NCBI GenBank assembly: GCA_024734495.1
Contig: JALMQS010000187.1
Span: 15,989,688 to 16,053,687 of the forward strand
Direction of reading: 5' to 3'
DNA: 64,000 nt
Origin: Forficula auricularia
Lineage: Eukaryota; Arthropoda; Insecta; Dermaptera; Forficulidae
In this document: piece after piece, positions 45,843-57,577 of the stretch
Position numbering within the stretch: the first letter of the stretch is position 1
Layout of the letters: the number at the start of each line of letters is the position of its first letter
The notes under the pieces: model-generated
Told to the model about the DNA's origin: nothing
Database searches by the model: none
The model's input: only the letters and a program-made list of their open reading frames with translations
Made by a program: the position numbers and the translations under genes

Positions 45843-46311
45843 GGCTTTTCGGCCTTTCTAGCCATAAGCCCAATTACGATACTAGCTATATTTTTTTAAA
45901 ATTTGTCTCTACCCCCGGGGGTCAGATTTTAGCTGGCTGCCTCGAGTCGGATTCGAACCCGGGTCCCCTGGTTAGCTCGCTGTCATGCTACCGCCTAGCC
46001 TACCGACCCCCCCCACGATAAAAATTTATAATTACATTTCTTACAATTTATTTTTAATAAAATTAATTGGTTTTTTTTATTAAAAATATATATCAATATA
46101 TATCAATTTTATTCTCTTAAAAAATCCGACAATTCAAAGGATCGTACCTCCTTCTTCAGGATTTAAAAGGTCAAAATAAAGGAAGCGGTGTAAATTAGTC
46201 ATGTCGGAAAATAAATATTTCAATCGTTCATATCTCGTCTTCGGAAAGTCGCAGAGCCTTGAAATTTGAAACTTAAGCTATTTAGAAACAAAAAAGTTAC
46301 CGAGCATCGCT
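45601..46311 (+). mobile_element. Helitron-like element, 3'-truncated copy
   Basis: Begins TC after an A, with ttatattaaacgagcaattc, then ggataaaattcacgggttag and gacaattcgatct. Ends within gttaccgagcatcgct, the start of the terminal hairpin seen complete at 54894-54908. Interrupted by the SINE 45814-46015. Confidence 0.5.
45814..46015 (-). mobile_element. tRNA-derived SINE with poly(A) tail
   Basis: Minus strand: A box AGGCTAGGCGG (about 46003-45990), B box GGGTTCGAATCCG (45960-45948), a 120-bp body and a poly(A) tail of about 28 (plus-strand T-run 45814-45841). Flanked by cgataaaa (45806-45813, 46016-46023). A complete, probably young SINE copy. Confidence 0.88.
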
Positions 46312-46682
46312 TTTACTTTTTAGAAAAATGATGTTTCATTTTCGCTAAAATAACTTCAAAATTAGGACTTGTTGACATGAGCGCAATTTGAATACAATCC
46401 TTGGCATTCAGCCGATTTCTTGCCGGGTTTAACTGACTCCTTTTTAAAAAAGAAAAAATACACCAACACTCATCATGACAAAAAATGCATAACTTTTATT
46501 AATGTTTTTATATTTTTTTTAACTTTTATTAATTTTAAGATTTTGAATTTCTGTAAAAGCTATCAAACTAACAATACTATAATAGTTTATAAAATAAAAA
46601 AATTGTCCTTTTTACCCCCGATAGTTTCATTTTTACCCCATTTGGGGTAATTTACCCCGGTTCCCCGACCGCTGATATAGAT

Positions 46683-48018
46683 GAATCATTTGACAATTAT
46701 TGTAATTGGTTTTGATTAAATAAAGATTGACTTTAAATAAAAAAAAAATTGTTTGAAAATAATTTTTTAGAAATTTTTGAAAACGAACAATCAAGAAAAA
46801 ATGTAACATTTTCTAGTGAACTAAATACTTAGTATAAAATATTTAATGGGGTAGTCAAGTAAGCAAGTCAAACAGGGGAGATGACCAAATGACCATTTAC
46901 TTGAATTTTAGTTAAATTCTTTGATATGTGTCCTGTAGATTGTTTTTTACTGTCAGATTTAACTTTTATTTGTGTATATTATATTGTATATTTCTTGTAT
47001 ATTTCTTAAATAAAAATATTGGTATTTCATTGAATCAGTGACCTGTTGGGTTCTTTTGGATTTCTAAAACAGCGAACAAATTCTTCATTTTAAAATAAAT
47101 GATGAGATTATTCAAAATAATTATTCAAAAATTACTTTTACATTATAATGCTAATGTAATTATTTCTTTTGTTAAAAGAATTCACATAATATAACCCACT
47201 TTACTTCAGAATGATTATTTTCAAAAAAAAAAAAATAAATAAATAAATAAAATAAAAATCTATAGAACAGCGAGCCTATTTGAAATTTTCCGACAATAAG
47301 AAAATAGTAATTTCTTTTTTCCATTATGTTCATCTGTTTATTCTTATTATTTATATTTTCTACCTTTCCATCATTTATAATGTTAATTTCATTGATAAAT
47401 TTTTAACATTTTTACTCCCAAATAAATAAAAAAGCTTCCCACAAAAAGTTGCTTATCATTGCATAACTTAGAAAAAAAAAAACAAAAAAAAACTATTGAT
47501 ATGAAAAATTATAAGTTGCCCATGCAACAATCGCATCCATCAAAAAGCTGCCACTAATTTGCACATTTTTATGACTTTCACTAAAAGCTATTATTTTTAT
47601 TTTGCTTTATCATTCGCGAAGAATTCGAAGGCTCTATAAAATGTATTCGACTTAATTTACAGTAATTAACTAATCTCAATTTATATTTCTTTTAAACATT
47701 TTGCATAATCATTTCAATTTATTAGGATATTTCAGCAATAAATAAAATAAATAAATATATATAAATGTTTCAAAAATAGTTTAGGATTTTTGTTAATTTT
47801 CATTAGAATTTGCGAAAAGATCAAATTTGCTTATTTTAAAAATGGACAAAATCTAGCAAATTTCGAAAAAATCACAAAAAATTGTTTAAATTTGATCATC
47901 TAAGAAAAAATCACTCTTCTACTGGGCCCGAGCTATTAAGAATAATCTTTATTATATATCAGAAGAGTTGTACTCACACCCTTGGCAATTTAACACAAAA
48001 TGCCAAAAAGCAATTGGA
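46683..48018. other. No gene recognised
   Basis: Very AT-rich, with an (AAAT)n-like run at 47230-47255. Confidence 0.45.
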
Positions 48019-48199
48019 GCTAATGGTTATTAATTAGTAGAGATTGTGGTGTTGGTGCAAGGTGAAACATCTTTAATAAAGATAAGAGTAAATAAATATT
48101 ATATTTAATATTGATTTACTATGAGTTAAGGATAGGTACTAGGTCACTTATTTCACATTAAAATTAAAAAATTAAAAGATATAAATTTTTTTTCTTTTT

Positions 48200-48247
48200 C
48201 AATATATATATTTCGGGCTATCAACCCATCTTCAGGAAGTACAGAAA
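48200..48247 (-). ncRNA. Hammerhead-like ribozyme, AUAU type, left arm
   Basis: Minus: CTGAAGA (48235-48229), one extra T, GGG/CCC-based helix II, GAAA (48214-48211), an ATATATATAT palindrome, then T. TTC before the core pairs GAA after the site. Confidence 0.65.
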
Positions 48248-48261
48248 GTAACTTCAGTTAC

Positions 48262-48318
48262 TTTCTGTACTTCTGAAGATGGGTTGATAGCCCGAAATAT
48301 ATATATTGAAAAGAAAAA
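48262..48318 (+). ncRNA. Hammerhead-like ribozyme, AUAU type, right arm
   Basis: CTGAAGA (48273-48279), GGG/CCC helix II, GAAA (48294-48297), ATATATATAT (48297-48306), T17 at 48307. Compared with the left arm, one C before the core is missing, weakening helix I. Confidence 0.6.
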
Positions 48319-48437
48319 AAAATTATATCTTTTAATTTTTTAATTTTAATGTGAAATAAGTGACCTAGTATCCTTAACTTATAGTAAATCAATATTAAAT
48401 ATAATATTTATTTACTCTTATCTTTGCTAATGGTTAT

Positions 48438-49280
48438 CCTTCAGATACCAATCTGACATATATAACACGCTCAAAAATTTTATTAAAATATTTAATCTTC
48501 ATTCATATAAAATTTCGCTGTCAACGAATTCTGAATATCACATAAATTCAATTTCCAAAAGGGCTAATACATTTCTTCTGATATATAATAAAAATTAACT
48601 ATAGCAGTTGGATTGACTAGATGACAATATATGGTATATATATCAGTGGAGTGTGGTCCATGTGGATGCTGTAGATGCGAAGCATCCCTAAAATCTCAGA
48701 ACGTCAAAAGTATCTTCATACCGTGTGATATATGAATCTCGTTTAGCTTTAATTTAAAGTCAACCCATTCATATAATAGTCACTCCTCGATCCTGGGAGC
48801 CCCTGGCATTTAGACAACTATATTGGCGTATCCGTTAAGGGTATGACTACCGCACGACTGGACCGCGTTCCTGCCTAGCATCTATTTGTACACTCAACAC
48901 AAAAAAAACTTGATACTCGAAAATTAAAAAAAAAAAAAAGTTTTCTGGAAGTAATCAAAGTGAAGATAGACTGCTCTGTTTTTAATATCAAATGAAAAAA
49001 TCCTAATGTGAAATTTAAAAAATTATATTAAGCGCTTATCGATGAATTTTGTGAATAATAAAATACAATTTTCAAAAATGAAGGGTCCTTTTTTGGATAG
49101 CATCCAGGGGTGAAAATCGTTTCGAAATTAGCAATATATGCTAAAAATAAAAAAGGTTAAGTTTTAAAAAAAGGTAATAAAAACCTCTTGTAATTTTTTA
49201 GACGTGAATAAAATATCATGTAGTACAAGTGGAAAGAGGTTTGAAGCTAGGGGGACGGGCACTCCTGTATAATATATATA
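48438..49280. other. No gene; relic repeat at 48655-48720
   Basis: 48655-48720 (gtggatgctgtagatgcgaa) is related to 19140-19215. The remainder is unassigned. Confidence 0.4.
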
Positions 49281-49689
49281 TATAGGTTTTTAACTTCAAA
49301 TTCGGACTTTTTCATATCAAATTCAGCATTTTAAAAATCAAAATCAGACTTTTTCAAATCAAATTAAGAATTTTTATAAAACCATCGATATTTTACATAT
49401 TATTAAATTATAGCTTTTTACCTTAAAATGTTTCCCGAGACTACAAAATGCTAATCTTGAAAGGTTTTAGTTGATGAGCTGAAATTGGTACGCAAATATA
49501 TTAGAATACATCAAATTTTAGCTTTTTACCTGAAAGTTAAATTAAAACTTTTTCTTAACTATAACTTTTTTCTATTTTTTCAACTGTTTATAATTAAATT
49601 CTGAATTTAATTTGAAAAAGTCCGCATTTGTTTTTTATAATCCTCAATTTGATATGGAAAAGTCCGAATTTGAAGTTAAAAACCTATAT
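49281..49689. mobile_element. Foldback element FB-1, copy 2
   Basis: Ends tataggtttttaacttcaaa and tttgaagttaaaaacctata. Same internal motifs as 12861-13409, with shorter arms (fewer short direct repeats), showing the arms expand or contract. Confidence 0.85.
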
Positions 49690-50224
49690 GATATTTATTT
49701 TCTAATCACACAATGAAAAAGGTCTCGTGAAATTTTTTGTCTAATGCCCTATTCGAGGATAATTTTGGAAACCTTATGATTTGGGTGCTTTTAACTCGCC
49801 AAGACTGGCTGCCATCTAGCCATGCCTAAAGATGATATTTATCAATTTCGGGCTTAAAAGGGTCATCGACAGTCGCCCAGATTATCTCATATACATATTA
49901 GTTTGTTTCTACCATAAATGGCCAAGTATTTAGCGGACGTTCCAGTTATTTTTATGCTATAAATAAAGTTGAATGAATTCTCGCAATATTTTATGCAAAT
50001 TTGATTTAAAATGGGAACTACTCAAGAATTGATATTTTATGTGAGAAACATCGGGATCCTTGCCATAAACGCCAACTAATCTCAAGTATAAGTAAATATT
50101 CTATCTGTGTCATTTTCAACACATTGCAAACTGGTAGGACAACCCCCAATCCCTCTAATTCCAAGATCCCCCCCCAAAAAAAAATGGTAATGAAGCCAAC
50201 AAAGTGTACCATATATTATTAAAT
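49690..50224. other. No gene recognised
   Basis: 49780-50000 is less repetitive. The 64-codon minus frame at 50018-50212 is not recognised. Confidence 0.35.
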
Positions 50225-50634
50225 ACAGATCTCTCACATTTGGAAGAGGTATAATAAAATGAAAAAAATTAACCAGAAAAAAATTGAATATATTTTTGAA
50301 AAGAACATAAAATAATATTTTTTTAAATGTGTTTTAAACATTATATCAGACAAAAAAGGGGGAGGTCAGACCCTCAAGACCCTCCTCCCATTTCGGGTGG
50401 TTAGGTTTTGCATTTCTAGCCTTCTGGGGGTCCACAGAATATATATACAAAGTTTGGTCGAAAGGGCTAGAATTTTCATTTTGCCCCCCCCCCCCTTGTC
50501 TGATATAATGTTTAAAACACATCAAAAAAATTTTTTTGATGTTCTTTTCAAAAATATATTCAGTTTTTTTCTAGTTACATTTTTTCATTTATTTATACCT
50601 CTTCAAAATGTGCGAAATCTTTATGCCCCACCCT
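50225..50634. mobile_element. TA-flanked foldback, copy 2
   Basis: Right end ctttatgccccaccctg as in 37478-38046. The left terminus has lost about 13 bases after tacag. Arms share gaaaagaacataaaat. One C-run unit remains inside. Confidence 0.75.
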
Positions 50635-51440
50635 GTACAAACTTGCTTGATTCTTTCCCGTTGGTACCATTAAAAATTATTTTTAAAATCCAAAATTAAA
50701 ATGACCTGAAATATGGTATTGTCATTGCAAAAACGTATGCTAGTAAAATTTCATGAATAAAATTTGATCAAAATCCAATAGCAATGGGGAACACATGGGG
50801 AAACCAATTAAAAGCATTTAAGAATATACATCATCAGAATGATTTCGTTAAAAAATATTAAAGCATTTGATTATTAACTATTTAAATAAAATTCTTAAGA
50901 AGCAACGTGACTCGGAAGTGGGTGTTTCATTTGAACCCAAGAATGAGATAGAAGGAGATTGGAACTTATTCTGGCCTGCCAGATGAAACAACTGAAATGA
51001 ATGGAATGTTTCTTATTCAGAGACGAGATCCATGAGATAAAGTCTCGGTTTCAATCCCTATTTATTATTGTGACCTCTATCACAATAAATTATGCGTCTA
51101 TTTCTGGGGACTATTCAATTCATTTGATGAAATAATCCTTCTTCAATAAGAAATTAAAATATTAACGGTTAATTGACTGGAAAGAAGAGATAAATATAAG
51201 AGAGATTGATCGGCAATCTTTTCAAATGGATGCATTTCTATTAGGCCTTTGTATAAATAATGCCTTTTATTGTAAGTATTATTATTCCGAATAAGAGGTT
51301 AAAGTTTTTAAAAATGATGTGTCTTTCAAAACACCTAAGCACCTTGTCAGGAATTTCACTCTTGAGAGACCAAACTATTGTTTATTTTAATTATGTGAAA
51401 ACTGCCTAAGATACTTTCAAAATTATATTAATTTATAAAA
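50635..51440. other. No gene recognised
   Basis: 50880-51200 is apparently single-copy. No motif. Confidence 0.35.
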
Positions 51441-51454
51441 TTAGTTTCTAGATG

Positions 51455-51600
51455 CGGGCGCTCGAACTACCGCTTCTGCATCGTTTCTTGATGACGATGT
51501 TGGAGCTGGAGGCCTGAGTTCAGACCTTGCTCGGGGTAGAATAAAAAACCCGGCTCCCTCACTAACACCATGAGCCCATGATAAAAAGAATCTTACTAAA
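51455..51600 (+). mobile_element. SINE-like fragment
   Basis: gagttcagaccttgctc resembles a degraded B box. The following aataaaaaacccggctccctc matches the body of the SINE at 34803-35325 (aataaaaaaccggcccctc). The frames on the minus strand are by-products. Confidence 0.4.
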
Positions 51601-51658
51601 TACTCACTGGCTAAATGGACTATAGTATCCAAAACCAAAATATATATACCATATGTTG

Positions 51659-52060
51659 CAGTAAAAACCAGTTTTTATGATAGTAAGAACGTGTTCTTAC
51701 TTGTTGAAACTTGTTTCTCTGAATACCTTTGTGGCAACTAGAATTTCCTGACGTTGTTTGAGTTTGGTCCAAAGGTCTAGAATCTTCATTTTTGACCTTC
51801 CGCCTCATTTTTTAAATGAAAATATCAAAAATTACCTCCTCATTAGAAGCAAAGTTGTAGAGGATGTAATTTTTGACATTTCCGTTTAAAATTTTTTTCA
51901 AAATAAACACCCAAAATGAAGCGAAAGGTCAAAAATGAAGATTCCAGACCTTTGGACCAAACTCAACCAACATCAGGAAATTCTAGTTGCCACAAAGGTA
52001 TTCAGTGAAACGAGTTTTAACTATGTAGTAAGAATCCGTTTTTACTAAAAATTACATTCC
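51659..52060. repeat. Foldback repeat, arms about 155 bp
   Basis: 51659-51815 and 51905-52060 are inverted complements (for example tttggtccaaaggtctagaa with its reverse). The sequence resembles the tttttgcat/C-run family, so the palindrome was built from that repeat. Confidence 0.75.
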
Positions 52061-52422
52061 TCTTTATTATCTTTCAAGATTAAACTGACGAAGCGAATTT
52101 AAATGAAAATTGGGGGAAAAAAATGAAATCGTTTTCATGACTTGTTACGCTCTCTACAAAATTTAATCTTTAATAAATTTGGAAATTTCTATCAGCAAAA
52201 GATTTGAGTTAGTAAGCTGAAACTTGAGACAAAGATTTAGTTTATTAATACATATTTATTTGTCGAATATCAGCTCATTAACTTCAATTGTTCAAAAGCT
52301 GTCTATATAATGTTTCGATTTTATTTTTGATTTTCTATAATTGTTTCAACCAGAATAGCAAAATTTAATCATCTCTTTGTTTCAACTTTTGTCTTTATGT
52401 TCTATCCTCTATCGAAACCCAG

Positions 52423-52424
<2 letters not shown>

Positions 52425-52464
<40 letters not shown>

Positions 52465-52470
52465 CACACA
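52425..52470 (+). repeat. (CA)n microsatellite
   Basis: More than 20 CA dinucleotides with one interruption. Confidence 0.95.
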
Positions 52471-52563
52471 CATATATTCACTGTGAAACTACACACCCTT
52501 TACTCTATTAACTAACATCATGTTTCGCCTAAAACCTACACCACTTTCCATAAGTAAAAAAAA

Positions 52564-52565
<2 letters not shown>

Positions 52566-52594
<29 letters not shown>
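52566..52594 (+). repeat. (CA)n/(TA)n microsatellite
   Basis: A short CA run passing into a TA run. Confidence 0.9.
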
Positions 52595-54102
52595 ATGTGG
52601 TTAATTCGGGTAGAATGATAAATGACTATAAGACAATGTATTCCTAAAAAACAAATTGGTTTTTATAGTTTGTTTTCTGGTATTCAATTTTTATCTTTTT
52701 ATATTTTAAAACAAATTTTATAACTTTAATATTTTAAACTAGTTTTCAAGCCGTCAGCCATTAACAAATTTTAATAAGTTTTATATTTGACATGGATAGT
52801 AGTGGGACCAACTTGATAGGCAAGTTGTACGCGGTTAAATATGAAGATATTTTACATATATATATACAGGTAAAAAAAAAGAAAAAATCATCCTAGAAAA
52901 TTATTTTTCTTCACATTTCAGATCTTTCTAAAATGAAAAACCAAAAATGAAAACACCCATCTTCCGATTTCCACGACAGATAAGTTCCATATAAGTTCTA
53001 TACTATACGACTATAAGTTCCACTAAAAATTATGAAAATCGAAACCTTGTAAAACCAAATAGCGTTCAATAAAATACCTACTAGATTATTACAAAATTTT
53101 CAATAAACATTCAAAAAAGTAAAATCGTCTTTGTGAACTAGTGAGTTTAATGTACGTAAATGTATATAAAATTCAAAAAGGTTTAAATTGAGTACTGTGC
53201 AAACCGGAGATTGGTTATACCTAGGAGACCAGATCAGACATTTGAAGTAAAACTGATGATAGGTTCAAAAATGTTTGAATTTCCAAGATGGAAAAGTGAT
53301 TAGATTTTGGGCTTTAGAACTTGGGGTTCAAGAAAACATGCCTTCAAACAACCCCTCATTTAATATGCTTGAACGCTTTTTAATACTTTTTAACATTTTA
53401 TATAGGTAATATATCTTATTAGTGCTCTTTTATTTTAAATTTTATTTGGTCATTTAAGCACCAATGTATATTTCTTTTAAATTAGCGTATAAAAAAGCTA
53501 CAGCAGCCTCACCTATAGAATAACAATATCTTTGGAATATACTTTTAAAATCTTGAAGATACCACTTAAAGTCTTAGGAAAAAATTATTTATCATACTTA
53601 ACAAGACTAATTTAGCAAAGAAAATTGATCAAAATAAAAAAAATTAAAATTTTCGAATGAATTTAATACTCCGGCTGTATGTCGGAGAGAAAGGAGTAAT
53701 ATTGCTCCTGGCTGGGTTCAAATCAGCACTCAGTGGGTTCTTAAGTGCTTAGCAATCTCTCCATTGTGTATGTATAATAAGGCCTAGTAGTTACGGGGAT
53801 TCTGCAACGCTTCATTTCCAATAAAATTATCTTGAATATACCCATTAACGAAATAGGCAATGGTGGAAATTAGCGAATATTCTTACTTTCTTAAAGTTTC
53901 AATTCAGACTTATGAGTTATCATAGAAAGTGTTTCAAAAAACCGAAATTATTTTCTCATCACTCAAAATTGTCCTTAAATATCAATTTTATCAAATTGAT
54001 GAATGAGGGTCCTTCATATACAAAAATAAATACATGAATACATATTTTCTTATTTTCGTACATCTGCTAATTTCACATTCATTTATTATTATTAAGATTT
54101 TA
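52595..54102. other. No gene; family-D copy at 53215-53340
   Basis: 53215-53340 carries gttcaaaaatgtttgaat and gattagattttgggcttt of family D. 53690-53790 has a weak B-box-like gggttcaaatcagc, possibly an old SINE. Confidence 0.45.
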
Positions 54103-54924
54103 TCTACTCTTATTAAACGAGCAAAATTTGTATATTTATATATTTATTTATTTATATATTTGTATCTTGGTTTTGAAAACGGCCCTACCGATTTTGATGA
54201 AATTCACGGGTTAGGGGGTTTTGGGGTTGACAATTCGATCTGTCACGGTCTCATCTTGAACAAAATTGTGTTTGATGAGGTTTTTTCGTAATCAAATTAA
54301 TTATTCTCAGGTAGACAAATCCCATTCTTAGGGATTTAAAAAAGATTAATCTTTTACTTTTTTGCCCAGGCAGTCAATGGGTTGCCTTAATACATTGTAC
54401 TACAAGTAATACACTGTAATACAAGGCCTTGAAGAAGTGTTGTGATTGTGGCTTTTAACATATTTTGTTCAACCTAAACGTTAGAAATATTAATAAACGT
54501 TTTATAATTATTTTTTAAGAATTTTATTTATTTAATAGAATAAAAAATAATCAAGAATTTATTTAAAAATATATTTCGCATAAGCAGATCTCAATTTTCT
54601 GAAAAAATAACACATTTTGATAGGTTTTATTTATTAACAATTGGATGAATAAAAATGAATCATATGGTTGAATCAAAACAGGTGCAGTGGTGGGGGATCC
54701 AGAGGTAGGTCGAGGTTTCGGGGGTGTGGTCGAGCGGGGTGGAGGTGGGGGGGGGGGTACAGTGGTCGAATATTATATATTTTTGTATTTTTTTTAATTT
54801 GAAAACGGCTCTCAAATAAAAATCGACACTTTTATCAGAATTATAAATTAAAAATAATATTAAAATAAAGCTTTTAACTGAAGGAAGAAGTTACCGAGCA
54901 TCGCTCGGTGCCTCCAGGTACTAA
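54103..54924 (+). mobile_element. Helitron-like element, complete copy
   Basis: Starts TC after A (54102) with ttattaaacgagc. The 3' end has a perfect 6-bp hairpin ccgagc-atc-gctcgg (54894-54908), 12 bases, then CTAA (54921-54924) followed by T. A 5' TC, a 3' hairpin, CTRR and insertion between A and T are Helitron hallmarks. No Rep/helicase, so non-autonomous. A G-rich block lies at 54690-54755. Confidence 0.6.
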
Positions 54925-55038
54925 TATATTATAATAATTCTTTTTTATTATATAATACCTATATTATACATATTATTATAATAAAAGAAAGAATTTAATT
55001 TTTAGGACAAATTCTAGGATTTTAGTAAAAATATTTTT

Positions 55039-55151
55039 TATATTGCGATATCAGAGGGGATTCATCCCCTCAGGAGTCGAACCTGAAAACTAACATGCTT
55101 TCGGGGCAGGTCACACCTTCGAGACAAAAAACTCTTTTTAATCGCAATATA
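55039..55151. repeat. Unit bounded by an 11-bp inverted repeat
   Basis: tatattgcgat (55039-55049) and atcgcaatata (55141-55151) bound a unit holding a hairpin gaggggat-tc-atcccctc and, on the minus strand, tcaggttcgactcctga, which looks like a tRNA T arm. No acceptor stem or good anticodon arm forms, so it is not a tRNA gene. Nature unknown. Confidence 0.5.
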
Positions 55152-56196
55152 TTATATAAGCACATCAATTTTTTACTCCATTCATCTATATCAGAAATTA
55201 AAAAATTTAGCTTAAAATGAAAAAAAGTTTTTCATAAATGTCCTCTTATTTAAATATAAATACAAATATATATATATTTATATTATTATAATAAAGTTTA
55301 TTATAATATATTATTTTATTTTCACTTCTCTTTGTACATCTCCAATATTCATTATTGCCATCTGGTTTTGATATAAATTGTAAATTAAGCCCGCTGCACA
55401 CGAGGCTTTTTTCTCTACTTGTTTTTGAGATAAGAGCTCTGGTTTGCAATTTGAAGGCCTGTTGGGATCGAAATGACGTCACTGCTGGCTGCCTTTCTGG
55501 CTAGCTTGCTTGATTTAACAGATAGGACATGATCTATTTTGCAGCTTTGTCCTGGGATGTTTTTGAGTGGAAACAAGCAGACAAAAAATTATTAAAACAA
55601 GCATGTGGAGGGGCCTTTAGTCTTTTCTCCCTAAATTTTATTCCCATCAGAAGAACTAATAGAAATAGACTAATTTAAATATATTAGATTGAGTCAGTTT
55701 TATATATTTTATTCTTCGGTCATTTTATCTTATTTCCTACTTGCATAAGTTACTTGAATAAATAAAATTTTTAGTCACCACAAAGAAATATAACTTCTAA
55801 CGCGCGTACATAAAGTACAAGCGCCTAATTTTTTTTTATATATTTAATCAGTATTTAATTAAATCAAGTACAAATGATTTTATTTTTTACTCCCTTATAC
55901 ATTTATGGTATATATTCAAAGTGCGGATGTTTATAGAATACCAGAAATTAACAAATATTTCTTAATTAAAACTTCTCTTTTGAGCATCCTTTAGAGCTTC
56001 TAAGATATCCAGAGTGATAACTCAAGAAAGACAGGTCGTACAAAGTTAATTCAAATACCAAAATCTTTTTATTTCCAAAACAACGAAGGGACTGAAACTT
56101 TAGAACTTAGAAATCTGACAAAAATCGTTTAGAAGCTATCAAATGATTGAAGCTAATAGACTGGAATTTCGTAAACGAGTTTGTATTAATAAACTA
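55152..56196. other. Single-copy stretch (55380-55640) and family-D copy (55985-56165)
   Basis: 55380-55640 is compositionally balanced and non-repetitive. A 50-codon plus frame (55532-55678, containing SWDVFEWKQADKKLLKQACG) follows a tattttgcag that could serve as an acceptor in a phase compatible with exon C. AATAAA lies further on at about 55758. This is only a weak candidate terminal exon. Confidence 0.25.
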
Positions 56197-56206
56197 TGTG
56201 TTTATG

Positions 56207-56495
56207 TTAAATTTAAAGTTTATTTTTGCCCAGAGTAGCAGAATTTTTATAAATTAAAGGAAACAATAAAAGAGTGTGTCTTCTGCTGGAATTTCACATT
56301 TTTAATTTATTTATAACGAGACTATACTGTAAATCTCACTTACATCCTATTGTCTTATGAGGAACATACATTCCTGTGAATCAATTGTAATAGACTGATG
56401 AAGACGGCAAAGCTCTCAAAACTATAGTCTCGTTATAAATAAATTAAAAATTTATAACTCCAGCAGAAGACACACTCTTTTATTGTCTTCTTCAA
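56207..56495 (+). mobile_element. HHR foldback element, ACUAUAGU family, copy 4
   Basis: Same ends as the 31194 element. The left-arm ribozyme is broken after actata; the right arm keeps a motif. tgtgtttatg (56197-56206) and tgtatttatg (56498-56507) may be a 10-bp duplication with one mismatch. Confidence 0.75.
56383..56438 (+). ncRNA. Hammerhead-like motif, ACUAUAGU family, damaged
   Basis: CTGATGA (56395-56401) is intact, but helix II has a mismatch and GAAA reads CAAA. ACTATAGT and GTC are intact. Probably inactive. Confidence 0.5.
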
Positions 56496-57577
56496 TCTGT
56501 ATTTATGACAAGTTTTAACTTCTTAGTTAAAATTGCTGACCAAAAAATTCTCTCATCCTAAAATTTTTAAGAGAGTGTATCGAGTCTTAAAAAAGTTCAC
56601 TTTTTCCCCCATTTTTTTATCTAAACATTATTTTCCACTGTTGCATGGCGCATTGAATGTCCATCAATGAAAATAAAACAACGAAACCAGACAAATAATA
56701 TTTTAAAAACGCATTGTCTGATTTTGAAATTCATTTTTAATTTAAAAATTCGACATGGTGTATTTAAGAGCTTTCATTTAACTTGGATATACCTACATGA
56801 AACTTCCTCCATTTACTCAGCCTATTTGGTATTTAAATAACTGAAGAATCAGATAAAATCCTTGTTGAACAATCTTAGTTTTATTAAATCAACATTTTCT
56901 TCTCATTTAATGATGAATAATTTGCCCTTATCAAAATCTCTTGAAGTGAACTGGAAATAAATTGACGATATCTTTCTTATTGTTTAAAAAGAGCTTAAGA
57001 TGGGTTTGATTATTCTTAATGTCACGATGACTTATCAATAATACGCTCTCATCATTTCTCCAATCTTAATTTAAAAGTAAATAGACATAATGATTAATTA
57101 ATTCGTGGGAAAATCGCCACCAACTTAATTCAGAAGATAATTAAAAATTTCAAAGAAGGTAATAATTATAAATTATCTAGAAGTTCTTTTGAATGGGTTT
57201 AGATGGTGCATAAGCAACTCAAATTATTATTATTTATTTTAATTCGGAATTATAAGTATTAAATATTGCTTAGATTTTGTTAATAAAATAAAGCAAATGC
57301 CATACCTGAGATCCTGCTGAAAAAAGGAAACCCTATCCAGGACTCATAGATAGCCCTACCACACAACTCTCCAAGATCCTCACCCGTACCAGCGGACTAG
57401 TGCATATGTCCAGTATCATTATTTTCCATTTTTTTTATAAATATTTAATTTGAGTTAAAGGGGTAAGCTCGCCCTGTATTGTTTTTAAATTCCTTGACCT
57501 CTTTCTTTCAAGCTATTTTGAAAATTTTAAAAAGCAATTGAAATAAATTCATATTTCTATACCATTTTAATTCAAAA
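56496..57577. other. No gene recognised
   Basis: 56980-57110 is apparently single-copy with several ATTA/TAAT cores. 57310-57420 is less AT-rich but unassigned. Confidence 0.35.

Larger units (their letters stand above)
45503..46674. mobile_element. hAT element relic with nested insertions
   Basis: Ends CAGAGGTCGGGGAAC and GTTCCCCGACCGCTG, flanked by a perfect 8-bp duplication atatagat (45495-45502, 46675-46682). It contains the Helitron-like insertion 45601-46311, which itself contains a SINE. No transposase frame was found. Confidence 0.9.
48031..48425 (+). mobile_element. HHR foldback element, AUAUAUAU family, 12-bp target duplication
   Basis: Perfect duplication gctaatggttat (48019-48030, 48426-48437). 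It starts taattagtagagattgtgg and ends ttatttactcttatctt, the same ends as the 25685-25963 element. From about 48075 to 48425 it is a near-perfect palindrome with a hammerhead-like motif in each arm. Confidence 0.92.

Noticed and set aside
55060..55140. tRNA gene on the minus strand
   Set aside because: T arm is perfect, but the anticodon stem has a mismatch, position 33 is not U and the acceptor arms do not pair.
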